Source: Flaccisagitta enflata
Taxonomy: Eukaryota > Chaetognatha > Sagittoidea > Aphragmophora
DNA: 64,000 nucleotides
Assembly: GCA_965153355.1 (NCBI GenBank)
Contig: OZ231127.1
Span: forward strand, 54,622,001-54,686,000
Direction of reading: 5' to 3'
How positions within the stretch are numbered: the stretch's first letter is position 1; every line of letters begins with the position of its first letter. Below, in pieces: positions 42,384 through 54,013 of this stretch. The translations under genes were made by a program, and so were the position numbers. The notes under the pieces were generated by a model, which worked only from the letters and a program-made list of their open reading frames with translations, ran no database searches and was not told the DNA's origin.

Positions 42384-42453
42384 TTCTAATGTGGGTTTTG
42401 AAAATCGCGATTTTACTTCACTCTTCCTGATAAAAATTGAGGCACAAGGTAGA
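42384..42453 (-). mobile_element. J4 tail half: SINE broken by an insertion
   Basis: Nearly identical to the body of J1 (41898-41966) and stopping at the same GGCACAAGGTAG. The head that should follow appears at 43278-43363. Confidence 0.6.
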
Positions 42454-42455
42454 AT

Positions 42456-42650
42456 CTGTGGGCAATGACCTCACCCAGACTAGCACTGCATAATGGCTTA
42501 ATGCAGGATCTGCTGTCCATAAAGAAAGTTCCAGACAATCTGCTTTCGGACATGACTCGGTGGCGCACCGAGGAAAGCCTCGGCTGCATGACCACATGGT
42601 CCCAGGATCGATCCTCCCCTGGACGCCCTCCCTGGTGAGCCCGACAGTCA
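42456..42650 (+). repeat. K1: tRNA-like repeat, copy 1
   Basis: From GTGGGCAATGACCTCACCCA through an A-box-like CTCGGTGGCGCACCGAGG to a B-box-like CCAGGATCGATCCTCCCC. Shared with 42947-43130 at high identity. It is followed by a second duplicated block (ACGGGTCACACCCATGC type) at 42663 and 42749. Confidence 0.7.
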
Positions 42651-42946
42651 AACTGTCTCCACCTAGGAGCCCACGAGATGGGTCACACCCATGCTACGGC
42701 AAAACAGTTCAAAGTCACCTACGATGGTGGATACCCAACAAGTCCACCTAGGCGCCCACGGGACGGGTCACACCCATGCAACAGGCAAAACAATGCGAAA
42801 ATTCCTATAATGGTGCATATGATTCCAACCTTCGTGCTACGGTCATTCCATTTTGAGACTGCTCCTCGGCCCAACACACCGCATGGCCAATGCCATGACC
42901 CCCCCCTATCACGGTGTGAACAGGCGAGTCACAGTTTGGGGGGCAT

Positions 42947-43130
42947 GTGGGCAATGACCTCACCCAGACAAGCACTGCATAATGGCTTAATGCGGGATCT
43001 GCTGTCTATAAAGGAAGTTCCAGACAATCTGCCTCCGGATATGACTCGGTGGCGCACCGAGGAAAGCCTCGGCTGCATGACCTCATGGTCCCAGGATCGA
43101 TCCTCCCCTGGGCAACCTCCTTTTGGGAAG
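42947..43130 (+). repeat. K2: tRNA-like repeat, copy 2
   Basis: Direct copy of K1. The stem GGTGGCGCACC and GATCGATCC are conserved exactly. Confidence 0.7.
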
Positions 43131-43277
43131 CGTGAGGACAGCTGTAAGCCAACTCAGGGGGAACGTCTCTACCCCTATGCCTGGTTCCAAGTCCAGGACC
43201 TGAGCAAAGCACGTCTCGACCTAGCACACGTCTCTCGGTGTTGGCAGCATGACATCTTGCGGATCTTCTGTGTATCC

Positions 43278-43363
43278 ACAATTCGAACCCACTTAAAATT
43301 GTCTGATGTATTTGCCTTTAAGAAGCTGAAGCAAGCGCCCTTACTAACCACGCCATAAGGGCA
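43278..43363 (-). mobile_element. J4 head half
   Basis: On the minus strand, A-box-like TGGCGTGGTTAGTAAGGGCG and B-box GGGTTCGAA. About 820 bp of K sequence separates it from the tail half at 42384-42453. Confidence 0.6.
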
Positions 43364-43391
43364 ATTTTTTGAAACCAAATTTTTATGGCCA

Positions 43392-43551
43392 TTTTTAGTC
43401 GCGGACACGCGACTCTACACCTTGCCGTGTTGGTCGGTAGGTCGGTCTGTACGTTGGTTGGTCCGTCGCATTTTTGAATTACAAGAGGTTTTCGTATTAC
43501 TGCTCCTGCCCAATTGTCCGAGACTGGATTGCCGTGTATCCGGCCTTGTTT
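43392..43551 (+). mobile_element. A/B intermediate element, complete
   Basis: The 5' hairpin AGTCGCGGACACGCGACTC has the A-type stem and the B-type loop. A GGTCGGTAGGTCGG tract, TGCTCCTGCCCAATTGTCCG and the tail GCCGTGTATCCGGCCTTGTT follow. The distal arm GTCCGAGACT pairs with the 5' arm except at one position. Confidence 0.87.
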
Positions 43552-43639
43552 AGGGGGGATCAGTTCTGTAATGGCTATCTCATTCAATTGCCTCTGTCTT
43601 AAACAAGTCTATGAGAAATAATGTCAGAAATTAAAGTAA

Positions 43640-43815
43640 GTGCCTCAGTGGCGCAGATGGTTTAGACTCCAGACGCAATGATACATATTGCTTTTTAATG
43701 TGGGTGCGAGTCCTGCAAAAGCCTAATATTTTTCAGGATGAGGGTGGTGAAATCGCGAATTGTAAAACTTTCATCAAAACGTGATTTTGGCTTTGAGTAG
43801 AAACGCACCCAATCA
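43640..43815 (+). mobile_element. J3: tRNA-derived SINE-like repeat
   Basis: A box CAGTGGCGCAGATGGTTTAG, diverged B box GGGTGCGAGTCC, body CAGGATGAGGGTGGTGAAAT and tail TTTGAGTAGAAACGCACCC. Confidence 0.72.
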
Positions 43816-44936
<1,121 letters not shown>

Positions 44937-44999
44937 ATTCTTTTCTTAACAACCAATGGGAACCATCACGTTGGATACAACAACGACAACAAAGACGAA

Positions 45000-45000
45000 A

Positions 45001-45075
<75 letters not shown>
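45000..45075. repeat. (ATG)n microsatellite
   Basis: About 24 ATG/GAT units. Confidence 0.98.
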
Positions 45076-45320
45076 ATGATGATGATTTTCATGTTGATGA
45101 TGTTCATTTCATCGGCTCATGTGTTCCATTTGTTGTGTATTCGCTCTTGAAATATCAACGATCTCCTACGGTCCCCCACTGTTTATTGTTCATGGCATGT
45201 GCCCAAGTATATTCCCATATTTCCGTATAACGGTATTAGCGTCATGATATGACATTTAACTTATGCATTGGGCAAAAAGGAAAATGGTCAGGTAGACAGA
45301 CAAGTGAAGATCATGAAACC

Positions 45321-45323
<3 letters not shown>

Positions 45324-45386
<63 letters not shown>
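45324..45386. repeat. (GA)n microsatellite
   Basis: About 31 units. Confidence 0.97.
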
Positions 45387-45390
<4 letters not shown>

Positions 45391-45738
45391 AATAGAAATT
45401 AAAGGACCCTCCCAACAGTTAGATTTTTATTACGCTCCGGGAAAGGCCGTTTTTGTTGGGTTTGTTGACTCAAAGTTACATTTCAGCCAACGAATATATC
45501 TATTAGAGAAAGCAATAAAACTCAAATAATGTGATGGAAGTAATCGTAAGAATAAACGAGGTTTTCAAAACATTGGAACTCCCCGCGGAGAGTCAAGCGC
45601 GTTCGGGCGCGCACGAGAGAAAGAGAAAAAGAAAACGAGTACGAGCGTGAAAATCCGCGGTCCGGTCGGCGCTTGTGAGTTGTGTGATTGTGAGTGTGTG
45701 AGTGTGTACGCGCGCCGTGAAAAGCGGATGCCAAACCG

Positions 45739-45740
<2 letters not shown>
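45387..45740. other. No gene seen; CpG-rich right part
   Basis: 45585-45735 is rich in CG (GCGCGTTCGGGCGCGCACGA type). No transcript signal can be identified. Confidence 0.5.

Positions 45741-45825
<85 letters not shown>
45741..45825. repeat. (TC)n microsatellite
   Basis: About 42 units. Confidence 0.98.
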
Positions 45826-45827
<2 letters not shown>

Positions 45828-45883
45828 ACTTGCCGCACTCTTTTTGAATACTCTTTGCGTTAACCGGGTTTATAGTAGGTGGG

Positions 45884-46145
<262 letters not shown>

Positions 46146-46411
46146 GACTCTCTATTGTTGCTCTGACGGAGTTTGTACACAAAGCATTTCCTTTTCGGTG
46201 ACGGAAGTTGTGGAGATTTGAAGTGAGAGCGAAACAGCGTGAGGAGAGGAAACGTAGGAGGCCAAGAAGGAGAGATTCTTATTCAAACTGCTGCACAAGT
46301 GTGCAGATGGCGTTAGTATCAAAATCTCAATCTTAGAATTTAACGGTTATTAAATCTTCTGAACTACAAGGAAGAAAGTACAGTGATACAGTGATAAGAA
46401 GATTCCAGGCT

Positions 46412-46541
46412 TTCAGTCGCTCGGTCCGTCCGTGTCCGTCCGTCACAATTGTCGATTCAGCGCACTTTTGGCGTTGCCACTCTTGTCTATGTGCCTAATT
46501 GGCATACCACATGACTGCCCTTGCCTTGTATCCGGCCTTGT
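46412..46541 (+). mobile_element. A-family element, diverged and short
   Basis: TTTCAGTCGCTCGGTCCGTC at the left. The tail region GCCTTGTATCCGGCCTTGTC is at the right. The 5' hairpin is lost. Confidence 0.65.
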
Positions 46542-46777
46542 CATTTTCAAGACTTCGGTTGTATCATACAGCACGAATTTCGAGTAAGTCGCAATGAGAA
46601 GAAAACAGAAAGAAGAAAAGAGAAAAGAAAAGCCGAAAAAGGAAAGAATGGAGATGGTAGAGATGATAGAGAAGACGCAGATGGGGCGGAAAATTTCTTT
46701 TCGGGTGTTTTCGAAGTATGCTTTGAGTTTGGTTGAGTAAAGTCAAGTGATCTATTTCCCACTGATTGTCTCTCAAC

Positions 46778-46779
<2 letters not shown>

Positions 46780-46873
<94 letters not shown>
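46780..46873. repeat. (TC)n microsatellite
   Basis: About 46 units. Confidence 0.98.
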
Positions 46874-46874
<1 letters not shown>

Positions 46875-46923
46875 CTCTTTCCTATCATGTCTCTGTCTCT
46901 ATCTGTTTGTTTGACTGTCTTGG

Positions 46924-47155
<232 letters not shown>

Positions 47156-47252
47156 GTGTTTTTTAGCAATTTTAAGGTGCCTTTGAATGCTTCTGTGTGA
47201 ATTGGAGGTGATTTCGATTAACGAGGCCAATAATAGGTATCATCAAAGAAGT

Positions 47253-47385
47253 GTTGAAAGAGGAGAGGGAGAGGGAGAGGGAGAGGGTGAGGGAGAGGAA
47301 GGGGGAGAGGGTGAGGGTGAGGGTGATAGTGAGGGAGAGGAAGGGGGAGCGGGTGAGGGTGAGAAGACGGGGGAAAGGAGGCTGA
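47253..47385. repeat. Degenerate (GAGGGA)n / GGTGAG array
   Basis: Purine hexamer repeat with a ~55-bp higher-order duplication (GGGAGAGGAAGGGGGAG occurs twice). Confidence 0.92.
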
Positions 47386-48187
47386 GAGTCAAAAGTTGCT
47401 CTGCTCCGCCAATTTTCATGAAGCCGAGCAAATGGAAGACGACAAGTTGAGATGCGCTCAATTTCCATCAACGCGCATCGTGTGGAGTTTTTTTTTAAAT
47501 TCTTGTTATTCTCTTTATTCCCTTTCTTAGATGCGGACATGAAACTCTCTAAGATAGGGTGTCATGGGATAGCTGGTAAATGCAACAAAGTATTAGAGCA
47601 TAAAAAGGGAGCATATTTTCTGTAATATGCATGTATAAGTGAATAAAATTAATGGTCCTTTTAATCCTAAGTACAAGAAATTGCAATTAAGGGCCTATTT
47701 ACTAGGCACTGTCAGTGACGTTGAAATCGACAAAAATGATGGAAACTCGCAACTGGTTCAAATTAAGGAGCCTCCAAAGGGAATCGCTCATACGGTTCTA
47801 CAAGTATTTGCTTCATAAATTTTTCTAAGATTTAGTTTTAGCATCAACTTTAAAATTCAAATAAAACTGAGGGGCCTGGTGTTGTGCCTTTCTTTGGTTA
47901 ATCTTGATAACAAATCCATGAACACAAAAACTGAATTAAGTGAAATTCGCGGTGCTTCACTTTCTCTGTGCCCACTATATTCAGAGTCAGTCTTAAACCT
48001 ATATCATATGTTTTAGACTATGAAAAGGAACTTAGAGAAGGTTCTTGAACACAAGTATTGCTCACCTTAGCAACAAAGGTGAAACATGCAAAAATAGCAT
48101 CTTTTGCTACAACAAATCCTATCAAAAAGACTGCTAAATGCTCAGAGTTGGCTTTTACTTTCAAATTGATTCATAGATCTTTTGATA
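47386..48187. other. No gene seen
   Basis: AT-rich unique-looking sequence. TTAGATGCGGACATGAAACT at about 47528 looks like a decayed B-type 5' end. Confidence 0.5.
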
Positions 48188-48255
48188 TTGAAACGAGGCC
48201 AGATACTAAACCAATGAGAAGGCCCATGTGGGTAGGCAGGGGCAGTAATGCAAAC
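48188..48255 (-). mobile_element. A/B-element 3' fragment, diverged
   Basis: GAAACGAGGCCAGATACTAA and GTGGGTAGGCAGGGGCAG match the inverted tail and pre-arm segments of A elements. Confidence 0.5.
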
Positions 48256-48739
48256 CTACCCAACTACCTACCTATATACAGACACACCCTGTGACTGTGT
48301 CACTTAGCAAGTAAATGAAGAAGGTGTAGAAATGCTCAATTACGTCCAAAGAATTGAAAGAATGGGTAGTGGCACTAAGAAATATTGTTCTTTTTAACAA
48401 TGGGTGAATCAGTCTGTCTCTTACCCTCCCCAAACAAGTTCAACTTGACTTAGTTACCTTTAGGGCCTGTTATGAATCAATATCTATGAATGTCAGCCTG
48501 AAAGGCCCTTATCCCAGTCTGTTTCTCTTTTCGTGGAGTTTATGGGGTAGTCCCAGATGGACATTGAACTTTTGGTTTAACACAGAATTGAGCCAGGGAA
48601 GTTTCAGTGTGCTATATCAAGCATAGGAAACCTCACTTAGGTGTGGAGACTGGAGAGGGCTGATTTGCAGAAAATGGACTGATGTGGGCCCTGGGTAGGC
48701 AGATTTTAGACTTGAGAAGGTTTATCTGCAGATTGGGAA

Positions 48740-50280
48740 GGAAGATTTGTCAAATGGGATGAACTACAAAATCTTGTACACAACACAACCTTGCATTTGT
48801 TTGACCATCTATCTAGTAATTTTTTTGTGTCCCCCTTCAGCCATCTCAGGCCTATTATTAGTCCTGTAAGGCCTAAAATCTGCCTTCTTAGACCCTTGAT
48901 CAGCCCTTTGAAACCTGAAATCAACCTGAGTCCTCAAAAAAGCTTTCTCATCATCTTTGTTCTATAGAAAAGCTAAATCCGGGGCACTGTGTAGGTGAAT
49001 TGGTGGTGATAGGGGGGTGGTAGGGGGGTGACGGGTACTTATTTTTCGTGATGGTGGGATCCGGGGCACTGTGTAGGTGAATTGGTGGTGATAGGGGGGT
49101 GATAGGGGGGTGACGGGTACTTATTTTTCGTGATGGTGGGATCCGGGGCACTGTGTAGGTGAATTGGTGGTGATAGGGGGGTGATAGGGGGGTGACGGGT
49201 ACTTATTTTTCGTGATGGTGGGATCCGGGGCACTGTGTAGGTGAATTGGTGGTGATAGGGGGGTGATAGGGGGGTGACGGGTACTTATTTTTCGTGATGG
49301 TGGGATCCGGGGCACTGTGTAGGTGAATTGGTGGTGATAGGGGGGTGATAGGGGGGTGACGGGTACTTATTTTTCGTGATGGTGGGATCCGGGGCACTGT
49401 GTAGGTGAATTGGTGGTGATAGGGGGGTGATAGGGGGGTGACGGGTACTTATTTTTCGTGATGGTGGGATCCGGGGCACTGTGTAGGTGAATTGGTGGTG
49501 ATAGGGGGGTGATAGGGGGGTGACGGGTACTTATTTTTCGTGATGGTGGGATCCGGGGCACTGTGTAGGTGAATTGGTGGTGATAGGGGGGTGATAGGGG
49601 GGTGACGGGTACTTATTTTTCGTGATGGTGGGATCCGGGGCACTGTGTAGGTGAATTGGTGGTGATAGGGGGGTGATAGGGGGGTGACGGGTACTTATTT
49701 TTTGTGATGGTGGGATCCGGGGCACTGTGTAGGTGAATTGGTGGTGATAGGGGGGTGATAGGGGGGTGACGGGTACTTATTTTTCATGATGGTGGGATCC
49801 GGGGCACTGTGTAGGTGAATTGGTGGTGATAGGGGGGTGGTAGGGGGGTGACGGGTACTTATTCTTCGTGATGGTGGGATCCGGGGCACTGTGTAGGTGA
49901 ATTGGTGGTGATAGGGGGGTGGTAGGGGGGTGACGGGTACTTATTTTTCGTGATGGTGGGATCCGGGGCACTGTGCCAAAGGATTATAAGCATTCAGAGG
50001 CCTTAAAGGGCTTGTCATCCCTTTAACATTCTAAAATCTTCTTTCTCAGGCCTTGGTCATTGGTCAAGCCTCATCAAGTCAGCCTTGAAGCAGCGTTCTT
50101 ACTATCAGACCTTCAATCAATGCCTCATACAGTGGGATAAACAAAAGTGCCCCTGTATTTTACCAGACTTTGTCCCCTTTAGGATAACTCCCCTGCTTCC
50201 TCCTACAATCACAGTCATACAGTCATACAATGCAGGGCAAAGGGTATCACTAACTACATATTGTCATTGGGTGACTAGTA
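48740..50280 (+). mobile_element. Diverged C-family element enclosing an 82-bp satellite
   Basis: C-type core words (CAGGCCTATTATTAGTCC, AGACCCTTGATCAGCCC) lie left of the satellite, and GGCCTTGGTCATTGG words lie right of it. The right end has GCCCCTGTATTTTACCAGAC, TTTGTCCCCTTTAGG and GGGTATCACTAACTAC, aligning with the right arm of the element at 44313. The left arm is too decayed to place exactly. Core-like units also continue beyond the right end to about 50460. Confidence 0.55.
48979..49975. repeat. 82-bp G-rich satellite, 12 units plus 13 bp
   Basis: The start CCGGGGCACTGTG recurs exactly every 82 bp from 48979 to 49963. Each unit has GATAGGGGGGTGATAGGGGG and GACGGGTACTTATTTTTCG. Units differ at only a few sites, such as GGTGGTAGG versus GGTGATAGG in units 1, 11 and 12. 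This implies very recent amplification or homogenisation. Confidence 0.99.
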
Positions 50281-50828
50281 TGGATTGAGACCTGATAAGG
50301 CAGTTTTCAAGCTAGGGAGGGTTAGAGAGGATTTAGTAGGAGCCAGGGGTGGCTGATAAGAGGGCCTGAGAGGGCTGAATGAGAATCCAAGATTACAGAT
50401 TTGAGGCTTGAAAGTTGAGAGGCTCGATGTCAGTCCTGAAATTAGTCCAATGAAACTGGGATCAAGAGCTGTGAGGCATAATTCAGCATTATTAAGGGGT
50501 TCAGATTGGGTTCTGAAAGACCAGGAGCATGGTTGTTGAGGCCAGGATTCTTGAATCAAGATCCAGTCCCAGTCCAAGTCCAGTGTAAGGTTTAGGAATA
50601 AAAGAATCGCGATGGTTTTTCTAATGACTGTTTTTGTCAAGATTTAGGTTGCTACAGAATTAATCTGGGCCTTGAGCTCAAGATTTTTATCATTTTAGAT
50701 AGTGTTTGAACCTCTGAATTCTTGTGAAAGCAGGGCCAAAAAATGAGATGGTTTGTGAGTTCTGTAGAATCTCCAGCAAAGTGAGAGTTGGATCAGTGAA
50801 CATAACTGGGTATGACACTAAAAGGCCA

Positions 50829-51155
50829 CAGGGGTGTATAAAGTTGAGTATTCCCCCCCCCCGGTGGGGGGGGGGAATAAAATCAAAAGGTTTGGAGATG
50901 GGGAAGAAAATCAAAAGTATAAAAAAAAGAAAAAAGAAAATTTTTTGAAGATCTAACATTTTTGGTAGTACCAAAAGGTAAAATACAATTACTACAACAC
51001 AATTTAACACCATTTAAACCTAGAATGTACTGTTTTTCAGCTTTGAGGGGAAGAAAATCAGAGATTTTGTTACGCGATGCAACGCGTCACGGGGAAGAAA
51101 ATCAAAGGCAGGGGGGGGAATAAAATCAAAAGCCGCTCAACTATATACACCCCTG
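50829..51155. mobile_element. N: hAT-type MITE with perfect 8-bp duplication
   Basis: Ends are CAGGGGTGTATAAAGTTGAG and CTCAACTATATACACCCCTG. The flanking duplication AAAGGCCA is perfect (50821-50828, 51156-51163). Inside is a C/G-run palindrome (50850-50873) and four copies of GGGGAAGAAAATCAAA or its AATAAAATC variant. It is 327 bp. CAG ends and the 8-bp duplication are hAT hallmarks. Confidence 0.88.
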
Positions 51156-51163
51156 AAAGGCCA

Positions 51164-51637
51164 TAACTTCAGTCAAAACAGGCTATTATGATTAATGAGT
51201 CTTGGGAAGCCTGATGAAAAGATAGATAGAATGAATAGTTTTGGTACTAAATCAGTTTTGTGGATTGAGGATCTCACAACTTTCAAAGGATCTGTACTTT
51301 TTGCTCACACACTGCTGTTGCACTAAAGTAATACTTATCCTTAAAAACTAAAATTTACATTTAATGACAATACTATTTGAAAATGGAATAAGAATCTACA
51401 ATAAAATGATGTTTAATCTAAATTTGATTGGATTTTCAAAAGATAAAGATACACTGAAAACCGCGATTTTGGCGATTTTTCGGCTCAGGTGATATTTCAA
51501 AAATAGGCTCTTAATTGCAATTTCCGCCTAATTTCAAAATAATTATAATGAATTAGTAAACTATAAGGTTGGGTCTTAACATAGAATGGCTCCCTTTTCA
51601 TGAACAGCATGGGTGATATTTCTCATCATACCCTATC
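51164..51637. other. No recognisable feature
   Basis: AT-rich unique-looking sequence. Confidence 0.6.
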
Positions 51638-51831
51638 TAAGAGGCTTTGTCTGTCGGACCGTTGGTCCGTCGGTCCAACTGTCGGTTCATCAGTCCATTC
51701 TTTGGCCTTTACAGTACCAGTCGAAAAGTAAGATAATGAGCGTTTTAGAAGCTTGTGTGTGTGGGGGGGGGGGAGGTGGATGGGGGTTGGAAGCCCCTGC
51801 CCACGATATTATGATCCCCCGTTACTTGTTC
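51638..51831 (+). mobile_element. B-subfamily element, degraded ends
   Basis: AAGAGGCTTTGTCTGTCGG and GTTGGTCCGTCGGTCC, then GAAAAGTAAGATAATGAGCG and AAGCCCCTGCCCACGATATT. The hairpin arms are lost at both ends. Confidence 0.65.
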
Positions 51832-52120
51832 ATCTTAATAATCAAGGTAAACTTTTCTCGCTTCTTTGTGTTGCGTTCTTATAATGGATCCAATAGAAGG
51901 GAGGGCGAAAGAAATTCGAGTTAAAAGAAAATTGATATTTTGCTGCCGAATCATCACAAAAAAATTGTTTTTTTCCTCGCCCGGTTTCTAAAATGATCCC
52001 CTTTACTTATGTCGGGTTTATTTTTCGCCTTAATGTTTTTGTGTGAATTAATATAAAATTGTGTGTTACTGTTGCATGATTTCCATCGCTGTTGACTAGC
52101 CCAACAATTATTTACCCAAA

Positions 52121-52417
52121 GTCATAGGGAAAGTTCTCTATCAAAGGATATAACTCAAAATCATATATACAGATGGTCCATGAAAAAAATTTAGCCATAG
52201 GACCCCTATAAACTATGGCCGCCACTCAACCCCTTCCCCATAATAAAGTAAAGGAAACCCTTGAGGCCAAATTCATTCCATACATTTTCTGTGGGATATA
52301 TGGGGGATGGCGGCCATAATTCATAGGGGTCCCATAGCTAAATTGTTTTCATGGACCATCTTTATAGTTTATACATGATTTGTGCTATATCCCTTTGATA
52401 GAGAACTTTCCGATGAC
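52121..52417. mobile_element. L: 297-bp foldback MITE
   Basis: Left GTCATAGGGAAAGTTCTCTA pairs with right TAGAGAACTTTCCGATGAC. ATGGTCCATGAAAA and GCCATAGGACCCCTAT-type blocks pair further in. The loop is about 60 bp. The word TATGGCCGCCA is shared with D1 (4319). No clear target duplication. Confidence 0.8.
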
Positions 52418-52644
52418 TTTTTGCAAGTTCTTGTTATGCTACTGTTGACCGATATGAGGTCCTATGATGGGCGATGGATATTATTGATTATTCATCCAGC
52501 GACCAAGCGACAGTTACATCACCACTCCTGCTTGAATTTTCAACCTATGTCTCTAAGGAGTAACTGTACTTGGTTGCTGATCGGTTTCTTTATACAATCG
52601 TGAAGATCATTTCCTTGTAAGTTGCAACTCAGTAAGGATTCCAT

Positions 52645-52850
52645 TCTTTAGACATATGCACGTGACTATTACTTGCTGGATGTCAAATGGTTGGCCTATC
52701 AATTGGCTGGTCGATAACGTAAAGCTTTTACGCGTTTATATGCGTTTATTACGTGGCTGCCCCTACCCAAATATTTCATTAGCCAGTTTCATATCTGCAC
52801 CACCCCTCAGCCACACGCCACTTGGGTGGCAAAGTATCCTGCTTAGTTAT
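52645..52850 (+). mobile_element. A-family element, highly diverged
   Basis: CTTTAGACATATGCACGTGA at the 5' side, GGTTGGCCTATCAATTGGCT as tract remnant, and CCACACGCCACTTGGGTGGC with CAAAGTATCCTGCTTAGTT at the 3' side. Confidence 0.5.
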
Positions 52851-52902
52851 CAGTCACTCGAGGCGCGTGTGTGATACTCACGTCGAATAGAGTGTTGCCA
52901 GA

Positions 52903-53026
52903 AGCATCAAGCAGCTTTGACTTTTATTCTTTATCTGTAGTAGTCTCTCACAATCATATCCTTAGAAGCATCAAGCAGCTCTGACTTTTATTCTTTATCT
53001 GTAGTAGTCTCACACGATCTTATCCT
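52903..53026. repeat. 62-bp tandem duplication
   Basis: Two copies with GAAGCATCAAGCAGCT, TGACTTTTATTCTTTATCTG and TATCCTTAG. Confidence 0.93.
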
Positions 53027-53103
53027 TAGTCCATTGCTATTTGGCATCATCTCTTTCTTCGCCTTAAATTATCTTATTCCCTTTCATACTCTCCCCTCTT
53101 CGA

Positions 53104-53120
53104 ACACACACACGCAAACA

Positions 53121-53216
<96 letters not shown>

Positions 53217-53312
53217 AACAAACAGGAAAACAAACAAACCAACAAACAAACAAAAAACTAACAAACAAACAAACAGAAAAACAAACGAACAAACAAACAG
53301 AAAAACAAATGA
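53104..53312. repeat. (CA)n - (CAAA)n array
   Basis: About 45 CA units, then CAAA units with CAGAAAAA slips. Confidence 0.97.
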
Positions 53313-53576
53313 ACACAATCATATCAGCAGCGCCCCCCCTTTTTTTTTGTCCTTTTTCTTCAGTCTGCACCCTCTCCACCGTCTTCTCTTTCCAGATCCG
53401 ACCGCTAATACGTCTGGCGACAATGGGAACCGCCAAAAATAACCCATAAGTCTGGAGAGAAGGAGTGGATGTTGACGTGAAAGCATAAAAGCCACCCGGT
53501 TCACCTGGCTTGTTTTCACGCCGGGATCCTCCTCTCTCTTCATAATTTGATAAAGGATTCCCTCGCTAGTAATGGT

Positions 53577-54008
53577 GGGGATGAAAGCGGAAGCGGAAAC
53601 GGAAGCGGAAGCAGAAGCGGAAGCGGAAGCGGAAGCGTAAGTGCAAATGGAGGTGGAGGTGGAAACGGAAGCAAATGAGGAAGTGGAAGCAAAAATGGAA
53701 GAAGGATTGAAGTACAAAAGAATGCAGTAGCTGTAGCAAACATGGAAGGGGAAAGCGGAAATTGAAGCTAACAAGGAAGCGGGAGCAGAAATGGAAAAAA
53801 GGAGTGAAGTGCAAAAGGATGTAGTAGCTTAAGCGGAATGGAAGGTGGAAAGGGAAATGGAAGCAGATGTGGAAGCGGAAATGGAAGTGGAGGTAGAAGT
53901 GAAGAGCAAAAAGATGTAGAAGCTGAAGCAGAAATGGAAGGGGAAGTAGCCATGGATGTGGAAGCAGAGGCAGTAGTGGAATAGGTTGAAGAAGCTGAAA
54001 TGGAAATG
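53577..54008. repeat. Hexamer-based purine minisatellite (GGAAGC / GGAAAT), left block
   Basis: Degenerate GGAAGCGGAAGC / GGAAGTGGAAAT words. A ~110-bp higher-order period is visible (GAAGTGCAAAAGGATGTAGTA type, about 53710, 53815, 53900). Confidence 0.9.
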
Positions 54009-54013
54009 GCAGG

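Noticed and set aside
42678-43358. 226-codon open reading frame on the plus strand
   Set aside because: It runs across the duplicated K repeat and the SINE head. No domain is recognisable, and the K1 copy does not keep the same frame open. Chance frame over repeats.
48979-49975. CRISPR array or coding repeats (64-codon frames repeated every 82 bp)
   Set aside because: The 82-bp units are continuous with no unique spacers. The repeated frames arise because the same frame reappears in each unit.
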